Assembly: GCA_036365145.1 (NCBI GenBank)
Contig: JAEOAD010000015.1
Location: forward strand, 10,533,501 to 10,597,500
Source of the DNA: Orientallactaga sibirica
Taxonomy: Eukaryota > Chordata > Mammalia > Rodentia > Dipodidae
Length of the DNA stretch: 64,000 bases
Direction: 5' to 3'
The position numbers and the translations under genes were made by a program. Numbering within the stretch: position 1 is the first letter of the stretch; every line of letters starts with the position of its first letter. Below are positions 10,691-21,987 of this stretch, in pieces. The notes beneath the pieces were generated by a model. The model saw only the letters and a list, made by a program, of their open reading frames with translations, was not told the DNA's origin and did no database searches.

Positions 10691-13600
10691 GAGCTTTAAC
10701 TAATCTTGCAGGCGTTTCTCAATGCAGTCGATTTGACAAACAAGATTAACCAAATAGTGAGTAATGAGGGAAAAGGGCAGACACAGACAGCTTGCACTCT
10801 GTACACAGTAGGCACTCAATAAGTGTGGTGCTTCCAGTACAACCTCTTCCAGCTGGCTTTGCTGCCCTGCCCATCTCATTCATGCCCTTAGGGTGGCCTC
10901 AGCAGAAGGTGGCTCAGGTATAAGAACCAAGACAGACCTCAAGCCTTGTGTAGAGGACTCAATGCTCTCAGGACACTATCCTAAGGGCCACAGCTGTAGC
11001 CTTGGCCCCCTGTTTCCAGCAACCCACAGTCTCACTGCCTGACCTCACCCACGGGAGGCATTTTGCAAGCCTTGAATAATACACGCCACAGATGGGTGGT
11101 GCTGGCAGCAGGCTCAGAGCTATTTCTGAGGCAGACAATCTGCATCAGATGTTAGAAATCTGACCACTGCTCTCACACCAGAGTGGCCAGCCAGAACCAG
11201 GAGTAGGCCCACACATTCCTAAATCAGCAACTGGGCCTCAGGGGGATGGCATGGCTGTGAAGCGAGGGGGGAAGAAACAGATGCTCAAAGGAGACTCTGG
11301 CCCTCAGCCAGAAGGTCAGTTCCAGCAGGACAGGAAGAATGGGTGAGGCTGGGCAAGCGGAGGCTGTGGGGAAGTGAGCAGCAAGGGTGAGCTCCGACTC
11401 TGGACCAAGAGGACAATACAAGGCAGAGCAGGGTAGAGGTGGTTGACTCTCAGAGGCCCAGAGATTCCGCTGCCTCTCATCGTGTACCTCAGCGTCTGGC
11501 AAGGCAGACACTGGAGGCTCCTGGCAGCCTCAGAGAGCAGGGTGTGACCACCCAGTGGGCATGTTCCTCTCGGTGAAGCAGCGCCAAGGCACCATCCCCC
11601 TGAGTGTGGGGAGCGCCGCCTCAGGCAGTCACTGCACTGGGGCAATGAGCACATGCTTGGGGTGGACATAATGCTACAGCCTACTTTTGATTCTCTGCCA
11701 GTCCCTGAACTCTGTACTTCACTTGAATGTTCCACTCACCACGCATTTACTGGAGGTCAACCAGGTAGAGCAGTGAGCAACGCACACGGGAACCATCCGT
11801 CCTCTCATTCATTCTCCCCCATATTGGCCACACAGGGCCAATGTTAGCACCGCCTCCCACCTGACAATGAAGACGCTGAAGCTCAGAGGTGGGGCGCAGG
11901 CGCCTGAGAACTTCCATCCAGTTCTGGGCAGCAGCCCTTCCCTCTAGGGCTGTCAATGCCCTCCCAAGTCCCAGGGCTACAGGCGCACCCTCTAAAATTC
12001 TGAGGACATCAAGACCCATGGGTGGCTGTTTTCACAGTTTCTGGAAAGGTGTGAGTGACAGCAAGCCTAGGACACAGCCCACTAACAGGCCTCTGCCCTC
12101 CCAGGGTCTCAGGTAGCTGTTTACGTGTAAAAATACCATGGCCACCAGCAGACTGTCACCTCGTCCTGGGGAGGCCGAGCCATCTAGCTGGAAGGCTTTT
12201 CCTATGCTGAGTGGAGTGTGTAGTTCAGACTTGGCTCCTTGAGACCACAGAGGATACACTGGGCCCTCTCCCACACAGTCCTCAGCCTGCCAGGCTAGGA
12301 TGCCCATAGCATCCCTGACTCTCAAGGCTACCTCCTCCAAGAAGCCTTCCTGGATGTCTAGCTAGAAATGTCTAAGTATCCTCGCCCTCCCTCTATCTCT
12401 ATTGGCAGAGTCGGAGGGGGAGACCCTCAGCTTCTGCCAGGCCTCTGGCTGCTATAAGGCAAAGATACCTTTCTCTGCCCAGAGGTTTAGCACAGGATCT
12501 GGCAGGGCCACAGAGGAAATAGGCCAACCCAGAGCCTGCTGTCAGCTTGGCTGTTTGGACAGTGCACAACGGAGGAGGCAGAGGGTGGCAGGAAGGCAGG
12601 GTGCCACTGGTGGGACACAGTGACTTCCCAGGGGGCCTGGTTCCAGAGAGGGAGGCATGGAAGAGAAGAGGCCTGGATGTTTGCGTAACCCCTCTATAGA
12701 ATGCTTTTTCAAGTGTTCCATGGGCAAGCAAAAATGGGTGACACTGGATTAAGCCAGGCTAAACAGGGGGCCTTTTAGTGCTGAGCTTCTCAGAGCATGC
12801 GTTAACATGTGCTGTGCTGTCAGGAATGGACCAGGCTGTGCTGTGCTTCTCAAACTGATTTGACTACTGAACCCCGGGGGCATAGTAATATCTTGTTTCT
12901 TGGAGCACGCTTTGGAAGAATAGCATCAAACCTTGATATATGTTAACAGGCTTCGCCTTTGTAAGGTAGGAGTCACAATCCAGTCTCCCTAGCAACCTCA
13001 GGACAGGATTCCAGGTGCTTCCTGCCTCACTTTGACCAAATCCCAAGGATTCAGGCCAATGGTATCAAGACTGCATTGTAACTTTGGGAAAGTTTCAGCT
13101 CAAGCTATCCAGCCTAAAGCGTCCCCCAGACAAGGTCAGGGCTGCAACCTGAGTCCTAGGCCCAGGTTGGATCCATTTAAGGGACTTCAGGACGTGGTGT
13201 TTTTGGCCACTGGTCTGTTCTGTAGGAAGAGGCGATAAGCACCATGGTTCTTGAGCCTTTGTCTGGCCACGCCAGAAGAGCCAGGAAGTTCTGCAGGGAC
13301 TTGAGGGCCTAGACCAGGTAGCCTGCACTCTAGTGGCAGATCAGACATTTGTCTCCCAGTGTTGTGATGCTTGGCTTTCTGCTGGCTCTACAGTTTCCTC
13401 CCACACTTGGGACCTGGGACAAGGAAGCAGGAAAAGCTCATACCCACCCAGAAATTCTCACTGAGTGCATAAGGGGCCATGAAGGCCTTCTGCGGACAGG
13501 AGCTCAGGGGCCCGTAGCACATGATGGTGTCATCTCCATGGTGACATTGATATCATGGGATCCAAGAACAAGAAACCAGCCAGCAAGAGAGAAATGCAAA

Positions 13601-13854
13601 GCCTTCTGGGAAGCCTTGGTGTAGTGTGAAACATGCAGGCTCTCCGCAGCACTGCTGAGCTGCATGACTGAGTGGATACAACATCCTCTGGGATCCCAGC
13701 TTCTTCACGGGCACAATGGGGATGACAAGAGTCATAGCTCTGTAATGGCTGCGTTGAGGGCAGGGATTCAGTCTGTTAATTCCTCCAGAGTCTGGCATTG
13801 TCAAGCACCCTGTGAGGCAGTCTAATGCACAAGCCTGAGGGTATGTTTGGACCC
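10691..13854. other. Long mostly unique stretch without young SINEs
   Basis: About 3.2 kb with only decayed traces: a MIR-like 'acagtaggcactcaataagtg' at 10804-10824 and an L2-like 'cctcctccaagaagccttcctgg' near 12330. Frames up to 139 codons (11316-11735 minus) overlap frames on the other strand. I see no exon with good splice sites, but short exons cannot be excluded by eye. Confidence 0.45.
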
Positions 13855-14050
13855 AGGTCCTGCCACTTCTCAGCTGAGTGACCTTGCCTGAACCACTAAT
13901 CACCTCAGAACTATTACCTTAGCTGGAGACATGGAGTGATAAGGAACCCTCAGAGTCACTGTGAGGCTTCAGTGAATTGATTCATGTGAAGTGCTGTGAT
14001 CTGTGCCTGCTTTGTAGTCTACATGCAAGCATGTTAACTATTTTTTTATC
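13855..14050 (+). mobile_element. MIR remnant
   Basis: 'cctgccacttctcagctgagtgaccttgcctgaacc' and 'tcactgtgaggcttcagtgaattgattcatgtgaagtgctgtg' follow the MIR consensus order. Confidence 0.65.
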
Positions 14051-14483
14051 AGTGACACAGGAAAATGAGGATGACAGAATATCGAGTGAAAAAATGGTCT
14101 GTGCTCTGCCCTCCAGCCATGTAAGCCAATTCCAAACATCTCCCAGGCTGAGCAGAGTCTGGGCTAGAGATTATTGGGCAAAGTCATCCCCTGGCCTGAG
14201 TCTCTGTCCTAGGGAAAAGTTTATGTCCCCTACACTCCCCTTATGAAGGTGATCAGGGGAGGCCTCCATAAGTATCAGCCTAAATTTAGCAGCCTAAATA
14301 TCCATCACAAATTCCCTCCCCCTGTGTCCTCAGAGGTGCCTGGGGCTTCTAGTAGAACTCTTCATCTTTCTTGACTCAGTTCAGAGTTTCTGGCCTCCTG
14401 GGCCTTCTGGCCCAGCCAGTAGCTCTAACCTTTGCCGAGGATTAGAGTACCAAAAGTCAGCTTAGGCTTCTTCATTCTTGGGT
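14051..14483. other. Unassigned DNA
   Basis: About 430 bp with no recognised gene or repeat. Confidence 0.4.
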
Positions 14484-14511
14484 CTTTTTTTTTTTTTTTT
14501 TTTTTTTTTTT
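14484..14511. repeat. Poly-T homopolymer (28 nt)
   Basis: Uninterrupted T run. It could be the tail of a vanished minus-strand retrocopy, but no body is recognisable next to it. Confidence 0.9.
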
Positions 14512-14691
14512 GTAACTTCTCAAGGTAACCTCTCCCTTTAAAAATCTCTTACTTTCCTGTGCCCAGCTGTATGTATAATCTTAAAGGAACCCTGTCCTTC
14601 TTGAATGAGGATTTGATATTTAGCAGAGGTTTCTCTTACACATATACACACACAAACACCACATCTCCCACAATCCTCCCTCACAAAACAC

Positions 14692-14694
<3 letters not shown>

Positions 14695-14734
<40 letters not shown>
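14695..14734. repeat. (CA)n microsatellite, about 20 units
   Basis: Perfect CA repeat within a longer CA-rich zone (14639-14760). Minus-strand frames reading long Cys/Val runs here are by-products of the repeat. Confidence 0.95.
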
Positions 14735-14736
<2 letters not shown>

Positions 14737-14762
14737 CCACATACAAAACACCACACATACAT

Positions 14763-14981
14763 GGGGCTGGAGAGATGGCTTAGCGGTTAAGGTGCCTGCC
14801 TGCTAAGCCTAAGAACATGCGTTTCATTCTCCAGGAACCACATTTAGCCAGATGCAAAAAGTGATGCAAGGGTGCAATGCTGCACTTGCCCACAAAGGGG
14901 CGCACCCATCTGGAGTTCATTCACAGCAGCTGAGAGCCACCCATTCTCTCTCTCTCTCTCTCTCTCCAAAAAAAAAAAAAA
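14763..14981 (+). mobile_element. tRNA-derived SINE, long-insert subtype, copy A of tandem pair
   Basis: Head 'ggggctggagagatggcttagcgg', then a subtype-specific insert 'tgatgcaagggtgcaatgctgcacttgccc', then 'tctggagttcattcacagcagctgag', a (TC)n tract (14946-14966) and an A run (14969-14981). The insert is absent from most tRNA-SINEs in this window. Confidence 0.9.
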
Positions 14982-15133
14982 CACCACATACACATACACA
15001 TACACATATACACAAAACACCACACACACACACACACACACACACAAAACACAACATACATAATACACACATATACAAAACACACACACACACACACACA
15101 CACATATCCATATACAAAACACCACACATACAT
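14982..15133. repeat. CA-rich compound microsatellite
   Basis: Interrupted CA/CATA repeats, with perfect CA blocks at about 15021-15046 and 15079-15104. It separates the two tandem SINE copies. Confidence 0.9.
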
Positions 15134-15322
15134 GGGGCTGGAGAGATGGCTTAGTGGTTAAGGTGCCTGCCTGCTTAAGCCTAAGTACGCTGGTTTGATT
15201 CTCCAGGTCCCACATTTAGCCAGATGCAAAAAGTGATGCAAGGGTGCAATGCTGCACTTGCCCACAAAGGGGTGCACCAGTCTGGAGTTCATTCACAGCA
15301 GCTGAGAGGCCACTGGCATGCC

Positions 15323-15364
<42 letters not shown>

Positions 15365-15389
15365 AAAAAAAAAAAAAAAAAAAAAAAAA
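15134..15389 (+). mobile_element. tRNA-derived SINE, long-insert subtype, copy B of tandem pair
   Basis: Almost the same as the element at 14763, offset by exactly 371 bp and preceded by the same 'aaaacaccacacatacat'. It has a longer (TC)n (15327-15360) and A run (about 15362-15389), so the simple-repeat parts have drifted since duplication. Confidence 0.9.
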
Positions 15390-15460
15390 CCCACCACACA
15401 CACATACACATATGTACAAAACACCACATGCATAATACACACATATACAAGGTAGAGAGA
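15390..15460. repeat. CA-rich tail matching the first unit
   Basis: 'cataatacacacatatacaa' near 15430-15450 matches 15059-15078, showing that the 371-bp duplication continues past the SINE into the microsatellite. Confidence 0.75.
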
Positions 15461-15547
15461 GAGGATCTCCTAGGCTGGCTTCAAACTCACTTTCTCCTAG
15501 GCTGGTGAAGGAAACTCACTTTTTCTGTGCAGGAGGTATAGTCTTTT

Positions 15548-15897
15548 TCTGTGCATGTGTGTGTGTGTGTGTGTGTGTGTGGTGCATTGTGTTACAGTGT
15601 ATGTGCATGTGTGTGCAGATGTGTATGCCATGCATGGGAAAAAGATGGAGAACTTTAGGTATCCCCTTTGTCATTCATCTGCTTGTATGGACTATCTCAC
15701 TAATTCTGGAGCTTTCCAGAAGCTTTCACCAGTCACAGCTACTCCCCAGTCTCTGCTCCCCACAGGACTGGGATTACAGACATAGGTGGCCATGCCTAAC
15801 TGTTTATGTAGGTGCTGAGAACCGAGCTCAGGTGGTCTCAGGCCCTCATGCTTGTGGGAAAAGAGCACTTAGTAGCTGAGTCATTTCTCTAGCTCTG
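15548..15897 (-). mobile_element. B4-like composite SINE with (GT)n tail
   Basis: (GT)n at 15556-15581, B1-like middle ('ggactgggattacagacatagg'), and an ID-like head read backwards ('aaccgagctcaggtggtctcaggccctcatgcttg', 'ttagtagctgagtcatttctctagctc'). Confidence 0.68.
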
Positions 15898-16042
15898 ACC
15901 TTGAACTTCTGATCCTCCACATTTTGAATGCTGGAATTTCAGGCATGTACCACCATGGCCACTTACGTGGTGCTGGGGATCAAACCCAAGGCCTTGTGCA
16001 TGTCCAGCAGGTACTTTACTAACTGAGGCACATCCCCAGCCC
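15898..16042 (-). mobile_element. ID/B1 composite SINE
   Basis: 'gaccttgaacttctgatcctcc', 'tttcaggcatgtaccaccatgg', then an ID-like end 'ctggggatcaaacccaaggccttgtgcatg...ctgaggcacatccccagcccc' read backwards. Confidence 0.75.
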
Positions 16043-16287
16043 CTAGCCGAGGTTTTCCTGAGCACGTTTATGAGCATCCTTCAAAGCAACCATGTGAATG
16101 GGTAAGAAACTTGTTCCCGTTCAGCAGACAGGCTGAATCACCCACAACATGCAGATATAGTTCAGTGGTATGGAGTTGTATGTACACATGGCAGTCAAGC
16201 TAGTCTTGTCCCTACCAACAAACTAATAGCTGTGTTTTTGGAACACTTACCAAGGGTCAGAGGATGTTGTTGTCTGATTGTTGTTAT

Positions 16288-16479
16288 CTTTAAAAAATCT
16301 TCTACTTACTTGTGAGAAAGAGACAATGGACATGCCAGGGCTCTAGCCACTGCAAATGAAGTACAGGCACATGCAGTACTTTGTGCATCTGGCTTTATAT
16401 GAGTACTGGGGAATTGAACCCTGGCCAGCAAGTTTTGCAAGCAAGCGTGTTTAACTGCTGAGCCATCTCCCCAGACCCC
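16288..16479 (-). mobile_element. tRNA-derived SINE
   Basis: 'gagaaagagacaatggacatgccaggg', 'gccactgcaaatgaagtac', 'tggggaattgaaccctgg', 'gctgagccatctccccag'. The B box region is well preserved on the minus strand. Confidence 0.88.
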
Positions 16480-16499
16480 GGTTCTGATTGTTTTATGGA

Positions 16500-16680
16500 C
16501 ATATATTCATATGATTCTCCAGGCAACTTTAGAAATTATTATTAGTATTTTTAACAAATGAGAAAACCAAACCTCATGAAGGTCCAGTAACTGACAGAGG
16601 TCACCCAGCAAGTGGTGACACTGAGTTTCTCTGGCTTAGAACTTCAGCCACTCTCTGATGTATTGTACACTGCCTTATCA
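16500..16680 (-). mobile_element. MIR remnant
   Basis: Reverse-complement MIR core: 'aaatgagaaaaccaaacctcatg', 'gtccagtaactgacagaggtcacccagcaagtgg', 'cttagaacttcagcc'. Confidence 0.65.
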
Positions 16681-16929
16681 CCCCAAACCCTCAGGCTTTG
16701 TTTTAACAATACTCTGACTGTCCAGGCTTGAGGAGACTGGGGGGGACCTTAGTGACAAGAGTCATCCTCTAAGATAGGATTTTGCCTAAGGAAAGGGGAT
16801 GTACAAAGGAGCCAGGTGGGTCTGGATCCAAATTCCAACTATGTCTGTACCAGCTGTTTCCTCTCCTGGGGCTCCCAGAGGCCTGGCTGGGCCACAGTCT
16901 CAGCTGAATATTTGGTTAGTCAAGAGGAT

Positions 16930-17160
16930 CTTTAAAAAAAAAAAAAAAAATTTATTTTTATTTATTTATTTATTTATTAGAGACAGAACGAAGGGGAGAG
17001 AGAGAGAATGGGCGCCCCAGGGCCTCTAGCCACTGCAAATGAACTTCAGACGCATGTGCCACCATGTGCATCTGGCTTACGTGGGACCTGGAGAATTGAA
17101 CCTGGGTCCTTAGGCTTCCCAGGCATGAGCCTTAACTGCTAAGCCATCTCTCCAGTCCCC
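16930..17160 (-). mobile_element. tRNA-derived SINE
   Basis: A/T tail with (TTTA)n, GA tract, 'gggcgccccagggcctctagccactgcaaatgaac', 'gcatctggcttacgtgggacc', 'aagccatctctccagtcccc'. Close to consensus. Confidence 0.92.
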
Positions 17161-19097
17161 AAGAGGGTTGTTTTTCAGATCTTCTGTTGACACAGAACCT
17201 AGCCATGCCCTGCTGAGGCTGCCATGCCTCTGGCTCACAGACGTCTTTGAGAACAGGGTGTGGGATTAGAACTGAGACCAGAAGGCAGCCAAGCCTATGG
17301 ATGAGATTAGAACATCTTCATTGAAATGCACTGATGTCCTGGGGATGGTGGCCCTACGACCAGGTGCCGGGGGCCCTTCCCTCCACGCCCATAGCACCTC
17401 AAAATAGCAGTGTCTAAGAGCCAGCACCTCAGACCCATGCAAGGTCTCATGGGGAGACTAGCGGGACAGCAGGGAAACAGAAGGCCCAGTGTCCTAACGG
17501 CTCCTGACCTCCTGTTCTCATTTGTTTGTCCTGTGGAAAGTCCCCAAGTGGACGAAGTGACAACTGATTCCAGCTGGACCCATGCTCCTAACTCTGGCCA
17601 TGGTTCCCACACTTCCGTTCTTGTGATCCATCATGCCCTGCCCTTTCCCCTTCCCCAACAGAAAGTAGTTCCCTGAGCCTCCCCGGGATGGAATTGTCCT
17701 CCTGGCATTTGGATCTGGGACTGCCCCTTCCTGGCAGAGGAGTCCAGTGGCTGTCATCTAAGAGTCCCACCCCCCTCTGTTGGCTTTCCTGTCTCAGTAA
17801 GCAGTCTCCCCAGGGGCTCATTTAAATCAAGACAATGGCCTCAGATAAAGAATGATACTTGCTCCCCAGGAGGCTAAAATTATCACAAAGTGAATTGTGT
17901 GTTGTTAACTTCACCCTGCCATCTCCTGCCCTGACCATCTGAATGTCCCTCGGGAAGCCTGTGACAGCTTCCAGAGCTAAAGCAAGCTATCCAAACCTTA
18001 TAGAGCCCTCAATGGCTGCAGGGTCTACAGCCAGGTCCCAGCATAGGGATGGGCTGATGTGGCTCCAGAGGCCCCAGAGCTCCACCACTTAGCCAGGATG
18101 AAGCAGGCTCTTTAGAGCAGCACCTCAAGCCACAGAACCTGGGAACCCAGGTGGAAATCTGGACTACCTACAATGTAGCTTAGAACTTCTACTTTCATTG
18201 CCATGGTTACTGCCTCATGAGACCCCTCCTGGAGCTACACCACAGGTCTCCATCATCCCTCCCCTCCCCTCCCCGACTGCTATCCGCAGGCTTGCTCCTC
18301 TGACCCTCCAAGTTTCTCAACTGCTTTTCTTCTTGGTGTGGGATATGACCCAGCTCCTGCACTCCCAGAATGCTCTGAGGGACCGTCATGGACTCCGCAG
18401 CTCTCCAAAAATAGATGTGCTCAGGAGCAGAAGCCCAACATGAAACATTGGAGTGTGTTGACAGCGAGCCCACCAGCACTTCTCCACCTGTTTGTCCCTT
18501 TAGCACCAGGAAGAGACAGCAGCAGGAAGAGAGCATGTCTTACAGGGCACAAAGAAGTCACTCCATCATCCCACAGGGCTTCTCAAGGCTCTGTGAGGCA
18601 GGCAGGGCAGCGATTGCACCTGCTTTGCCAAAGGGTTGACCCAGGGTAATTGTCTGGGTCTGCTTACAGGCTCTTGAGACTGACTCCCACCCCCTGACCT
18701 CCCACTGAAGGTTCTTTCAATCAGCTTTGCATCAGTTCTCCTGGCCTGGCTGGCCTAGGAGGGCAGCATTTGGGATGCCTCCGAGACTCCAAGTCAGGTA
18801 CAACACAAATGCATGGCAGAGAAGCTTCCAGCAAGAGGGAATGTTTGGCCAGCCTGAGGCAGATCTTTCCCTACCCCCATCTGTGGGAATCACTCCATCC
18901 TTGCAGAAGGGCTTCCCAAGGGAGGTGACTCAAGGCCATTTGGATGTGCTAACCGAGACCAGACAGAATGATCTTGCCTGGGAGGATCTAACTGTCCCTG
19001 TGACCTCTTTCCACTGCTGTATGTATGCTCTAACATTTAGGTCTCTTAGGAAGATTTTCCAGCAGTAAAACACAGCTTCGCATGTTGTACCGTGTGT
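17161..19097. other. Unique, SINE-free DNA
   Basis: About 1.9 kb with no young repeat and no recognised gene. Frames of 77-113 codons occur on both strands and overlap. It contains a C-rich tract at 18257-18274. Confidence 0.45.
18257..18274 (-). other. G-quadruplex-type motif
   Basis: The plus strand reads CCCTCCCCTCCCCTCCCC, so the minus strand has four runs of three to four G separated by single A bases. This is the tightest form of the G4 consensus. Folding is inferred from sequence only. Confidence 0.7.
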
Positions 19098-19330
19098 TAG
19101 GATCTGAGTGCTACAGGAACAAAGACCTATGAGCAGAGTGGCCGAAATAGCACTGGTTCATCCGCTCACAGTTCTGGAGGCCAGAACAAACCAGGGTGTT
19201 GGGAGGACCCTGCTTCTGCTGAAAGGACCCTTCCTTGCTTCTCCCAGCTTCTGGTGGTTTTGGGGAGCTCTCAATCAATGCTGGGATGCGACTTTCCCAT
19301 GATGCAGCTGTTTGGGGCTCAGCCATAGTA
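19098..19330 (-). mobile_element. Possible MaLR/MLT-type LTR remnant
   Basis: 'gttaggatctgagtgctacaggaacaaagacc', 'ttcatccgctcacagttctggaggccagaac' resemble the reversed 3' end of mammalian MLT/MST LTRs ('...ccagaactgtgag...'). Strongly decayed, edges unclear. Confidence 0.45.
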
Positions 19331-19504
19331 CTGTAAGTACCTCATAGAAGATTTTGGTGAAAATGTAGCCGGGTCTGTTGTTTGGTGCCCTGTACAGAGG
19401 GGGCAGACCCAGGGAGAAGTTGTCTGCAACAATAAGTGTGTCTCCTTGGGGGCCACTCTTCAGCCCACCATACCCCCTGGGGAATCAGACACCCTGACGG
19501 CTTG

Positions 19505-19610
19505 AGCTGTATGCATTCAGCAAATGTTCTTGATGACACTGACAATGAACGCTTGACTCAGAAATGAAGAGATTGGCCCAAGGTCACGTAGCAAGTGGCA
19601 AAAGCCAGCA
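19505..19610 (-). mobile_element. MIR remnant
   Basis: 'gcattcagcaaatgttcttg' and 'agaaatgaagagattggcccaaggtcacgtagcaagtgg' follow the reversed MIR consensus. Confidence 0.65.
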
Positions 19611-21111
19611 AATGTACCACACATCCTTGGCCCTCCTCTCTGCACAGCTCTGTCCTCTTGCTGTCTCTGTTGGGAGTTTAGATCTTGCTGCATCAGCTTC
19701 TTCTTCAACAGGCTTGTCTCTTTCATCTGAGACATAGTGACCCTTGGCAAAGGGTGAACAGCATCCTTCTGTGGGGTAAATAGTTCTTGACTCCAAGTGG
19801 AGACATTAGTATCAGAACCTGACCTTGAATTCTTCCACAAGCAACAGGGGATACCCGGCTTCAGCATCACCACGGGATAAGAAGCAGCTGGTCACAGCTT
19901 CACAATGGGGTTGTTGACCACTGGCCATGTGCAGGGTGTGGAGCGGCCCTCTCTATGTGCTGTCTCATCTTCCTGTGGTATAGGAGTGTCCCATTTGGAG
20001 TTTGACTGAAACCCATTCAGGGTTTCATTAAGAAAACCAGGTTTTCTCCACCTTACAGAAATAGCCCCATCAAGAAGCACAGGATGCCCCTGGCCCCAAA
20101 TGAAAAGACTAATGTCAGCAAAGGAATTAATTCCTCTCTTCTGAATTCTTTTGAAATCTGATCTCTTCCTACCCTCCCCCTCTATCCCCTTACACACAAA
20201 AGATGGAACTGACTTTGATCTTAAAAGCTCCTGCCACTCAGATATCCTGTCCTGTGCTATCTGCCTCTGAAGCATCCTGCCTGGCTTGACAGGAAGGCCA
20301 TCTTAGTAGAGCTGTTGCTAGTGACAGGGACATTATGCTCAGTCCTGGGTCTTAAGGAAGAGACGACAGAGGCCCAGGCCTCCAGCTTGGGTGAGATGAT
20401 AAAAAAAATAGGTTCCAGGCTCTGGAGGAAATTGGTGGCCCAGGGCCCTTGGGGGGGGGGGGGTGTTCTGGCTCCATAGGACAGATCCTGACTGCACAGG
20501 CCAGGGCCTGACTGGGCCTGGTCAGTCCTCAGGTAGCTCAGCAAGTATGCAGTGTATCATCTGAAAAGGAAGTGATGGAAGGGAAAGGAATGGCCCCAGC
20601 CTGGTGCAGCATGGGAAGTTTCTGGGAGTGGGAACAGGAGTAGAAAACCAAGGGAAGTAGGAGAGCATTGTGGTGGGAACTAGAAGTAAGATGAAGGGCA
20701 CAGGTGGCCCCTGGACAACATAACCTGCAGGTACAAAGCCTTCCAACCACAGAGAGAGCCTGGCTGTGTCCTATATTCACCAGGGACCCAGGACTCAGGA
20801 CGAGGGGAAGAAGCGATTTCCTCCCAGTCAGCCAGCCAACTTTGACCAAAAGCCCTATCTGTGACCACTTGGGGCTAAGCTCCAGGACACACGAGCTGAC
20901 ACCAGTCCCAGCTCTGGAATGACACATGATGGCAGCAGTGTGTGCCCCAGATGATGATCACTGTGGCAATGGCACAATGTCTTCTGGGGCTCTGGCAAAC
21001 GCTGCATGAAAGGAACCCACAAGGTCTTGCAGAACACAGAGTAGATAGGAGAGTGACACTGGCCTCTCCCTCAGTGTCCAGAACTACCTTTTCCCTTCTC
21101 TCCATGTTCCC
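19611..21111. other. Unique DNA, SINE-free
   Basis: About 1.5 kb. Minus-strand frames at 19517-19873, 19892-20275 and 20538-20927 (118-129 codons) overlap other frames and are unlike any known family. It contains a G homopolymer at 20451-20463. Confidence 0.4.
20451..20463. repeat. Poly-G run (13 nt)
   Basis: Uninterrupted G run, a likely site of length polymorphism or assembly error. Confidence 0.85.
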
Positions 21112-21351
21112 TTTCTTTCTATTCATCAGAGAGAAAGAAAGCGAGAGAGAAAGAGAGAGAGAGAGAGAGAGATTTGGTAAGCCAGGGCCTCCAGCCACTG
21201 CAATCAAACTCCAGACACATGTGCCAGCTTGTACATATGTGTGACCTTGTGTGCTTGTACCACATTGTACATCTGGCTTATGTGGGATCTGAAGAGTTGA
21301 ACATGAGTCCTTAGGTTTCACAGATAAGTGTCAGGCCACCTCTCCAGCCCC
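21112..21351 (-). mobile_element. tRNA-derived SINE with extended middle
   Basis: GA tract (21127-21172), 'ggcctccagccactgcaatcaaactcc', then a longer middle 'gtacatatgtgtgaccttgtgtgcttgtacc' before 'catctggcttatgtggg'. The middle is longer than in the standard copies, recalling the long-insert subtype but with different sequence. Confidence 0.82.
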
Positions 21352-21359
21352 TTTTGTTT

Positions 21360-21513
21360 TTGATTTTTTTTTTTTTTTGAGGTAGGGTCTCACTGTAGCC
21401 CAGGCTGACTTGGAATTCACTATGTAGTCTCAGGGTGGCCTTGAATTCACTGCACTCCACCTACCTCTGCTTCGGAGTGCTAGGATTTAAGGTGTGCACC
21501 ACTATACCCTGCT
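21360..21513 (-). mobile_element. B1 SINE
   Basis: T run, 'gaggtagggtctcactgtagcccaggctgac', 'ggaattcactatgtagtctcagggtggcc', 'aaggtgtgcaccac'. Close to consensus. Confidence 0.92.
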
Positions 21514-21539
21514 ATAAAGGTTTATTTGTGTGTGCATAT

Positions 21540-21758
21540 GTGTATTTATTTATTTGAGAGCGATAGACGGAGAAAGAGGCAGATAGAGAGAGAGAGAGAA
21601 TGGGTGCGCCAGGGCCTCCAGCCACTGCAAATGAACTCCAGATGCATGCACCACCTTGTGCATCTGGCTTACATGAGTCCTGGGGAATTGAGCCTCCAAC
21701 CAGGGTCCTTAGGCTTCACAGACAAGCACTTAACTGCTAAGCCATCTCTCCAGGCCCT
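21540..21758 (-). mobile_element. tRNA-derived SINE
   Basis: (TTTA)n and GA tracts, 'gggtgcgccagggcctccagccactgcaaatgaactcc', 'ttaactgctaagccatctctccaggccc'. A small insertion (CCAACC) disrupts the B box region. Confidence 0.9.
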
Positions 21759-21775
21759 GTTTTTGATTTTTTAAA

Positions 21776-21785
21776 AGTGTATTTA

Positions 21786-21823
<38 letters not shown>

Positions 21824-21987
21824 CGTGTGTGTGTTGGGGTACTCCAGGGCCTCTTGCCACTACAAATAAATGCCAGACACTTGCACCAGTTTTTCTGTCT
21901 AGCTTACATGGGTGGCTTGGGACTTGAACACAGATCAGCAGGCTTTGCAAGCAAGCATCTTTCACTGGTGAGCCATCTTCCCAGCAC
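21776..21987 (-). mobile_element. tRNA-derived SINE with (GT)n replacing its tail
   Basis: 'ggcctcttgccactacaaataaatgcc', 'gcaagcatctttcactggtgagccatcttcccagcac'. The usual GA tract is replaced by a long (GT)n at 21789-21820, and the body is diverged. Confidence 0.82.

Noticed and set aside
14538..15215. Minus-strand frames rich in Cys and Val, and plus-strand frames rich in His and Thr
   Set aside because: They are translations of (CA)n and (TC)n microsatellites.
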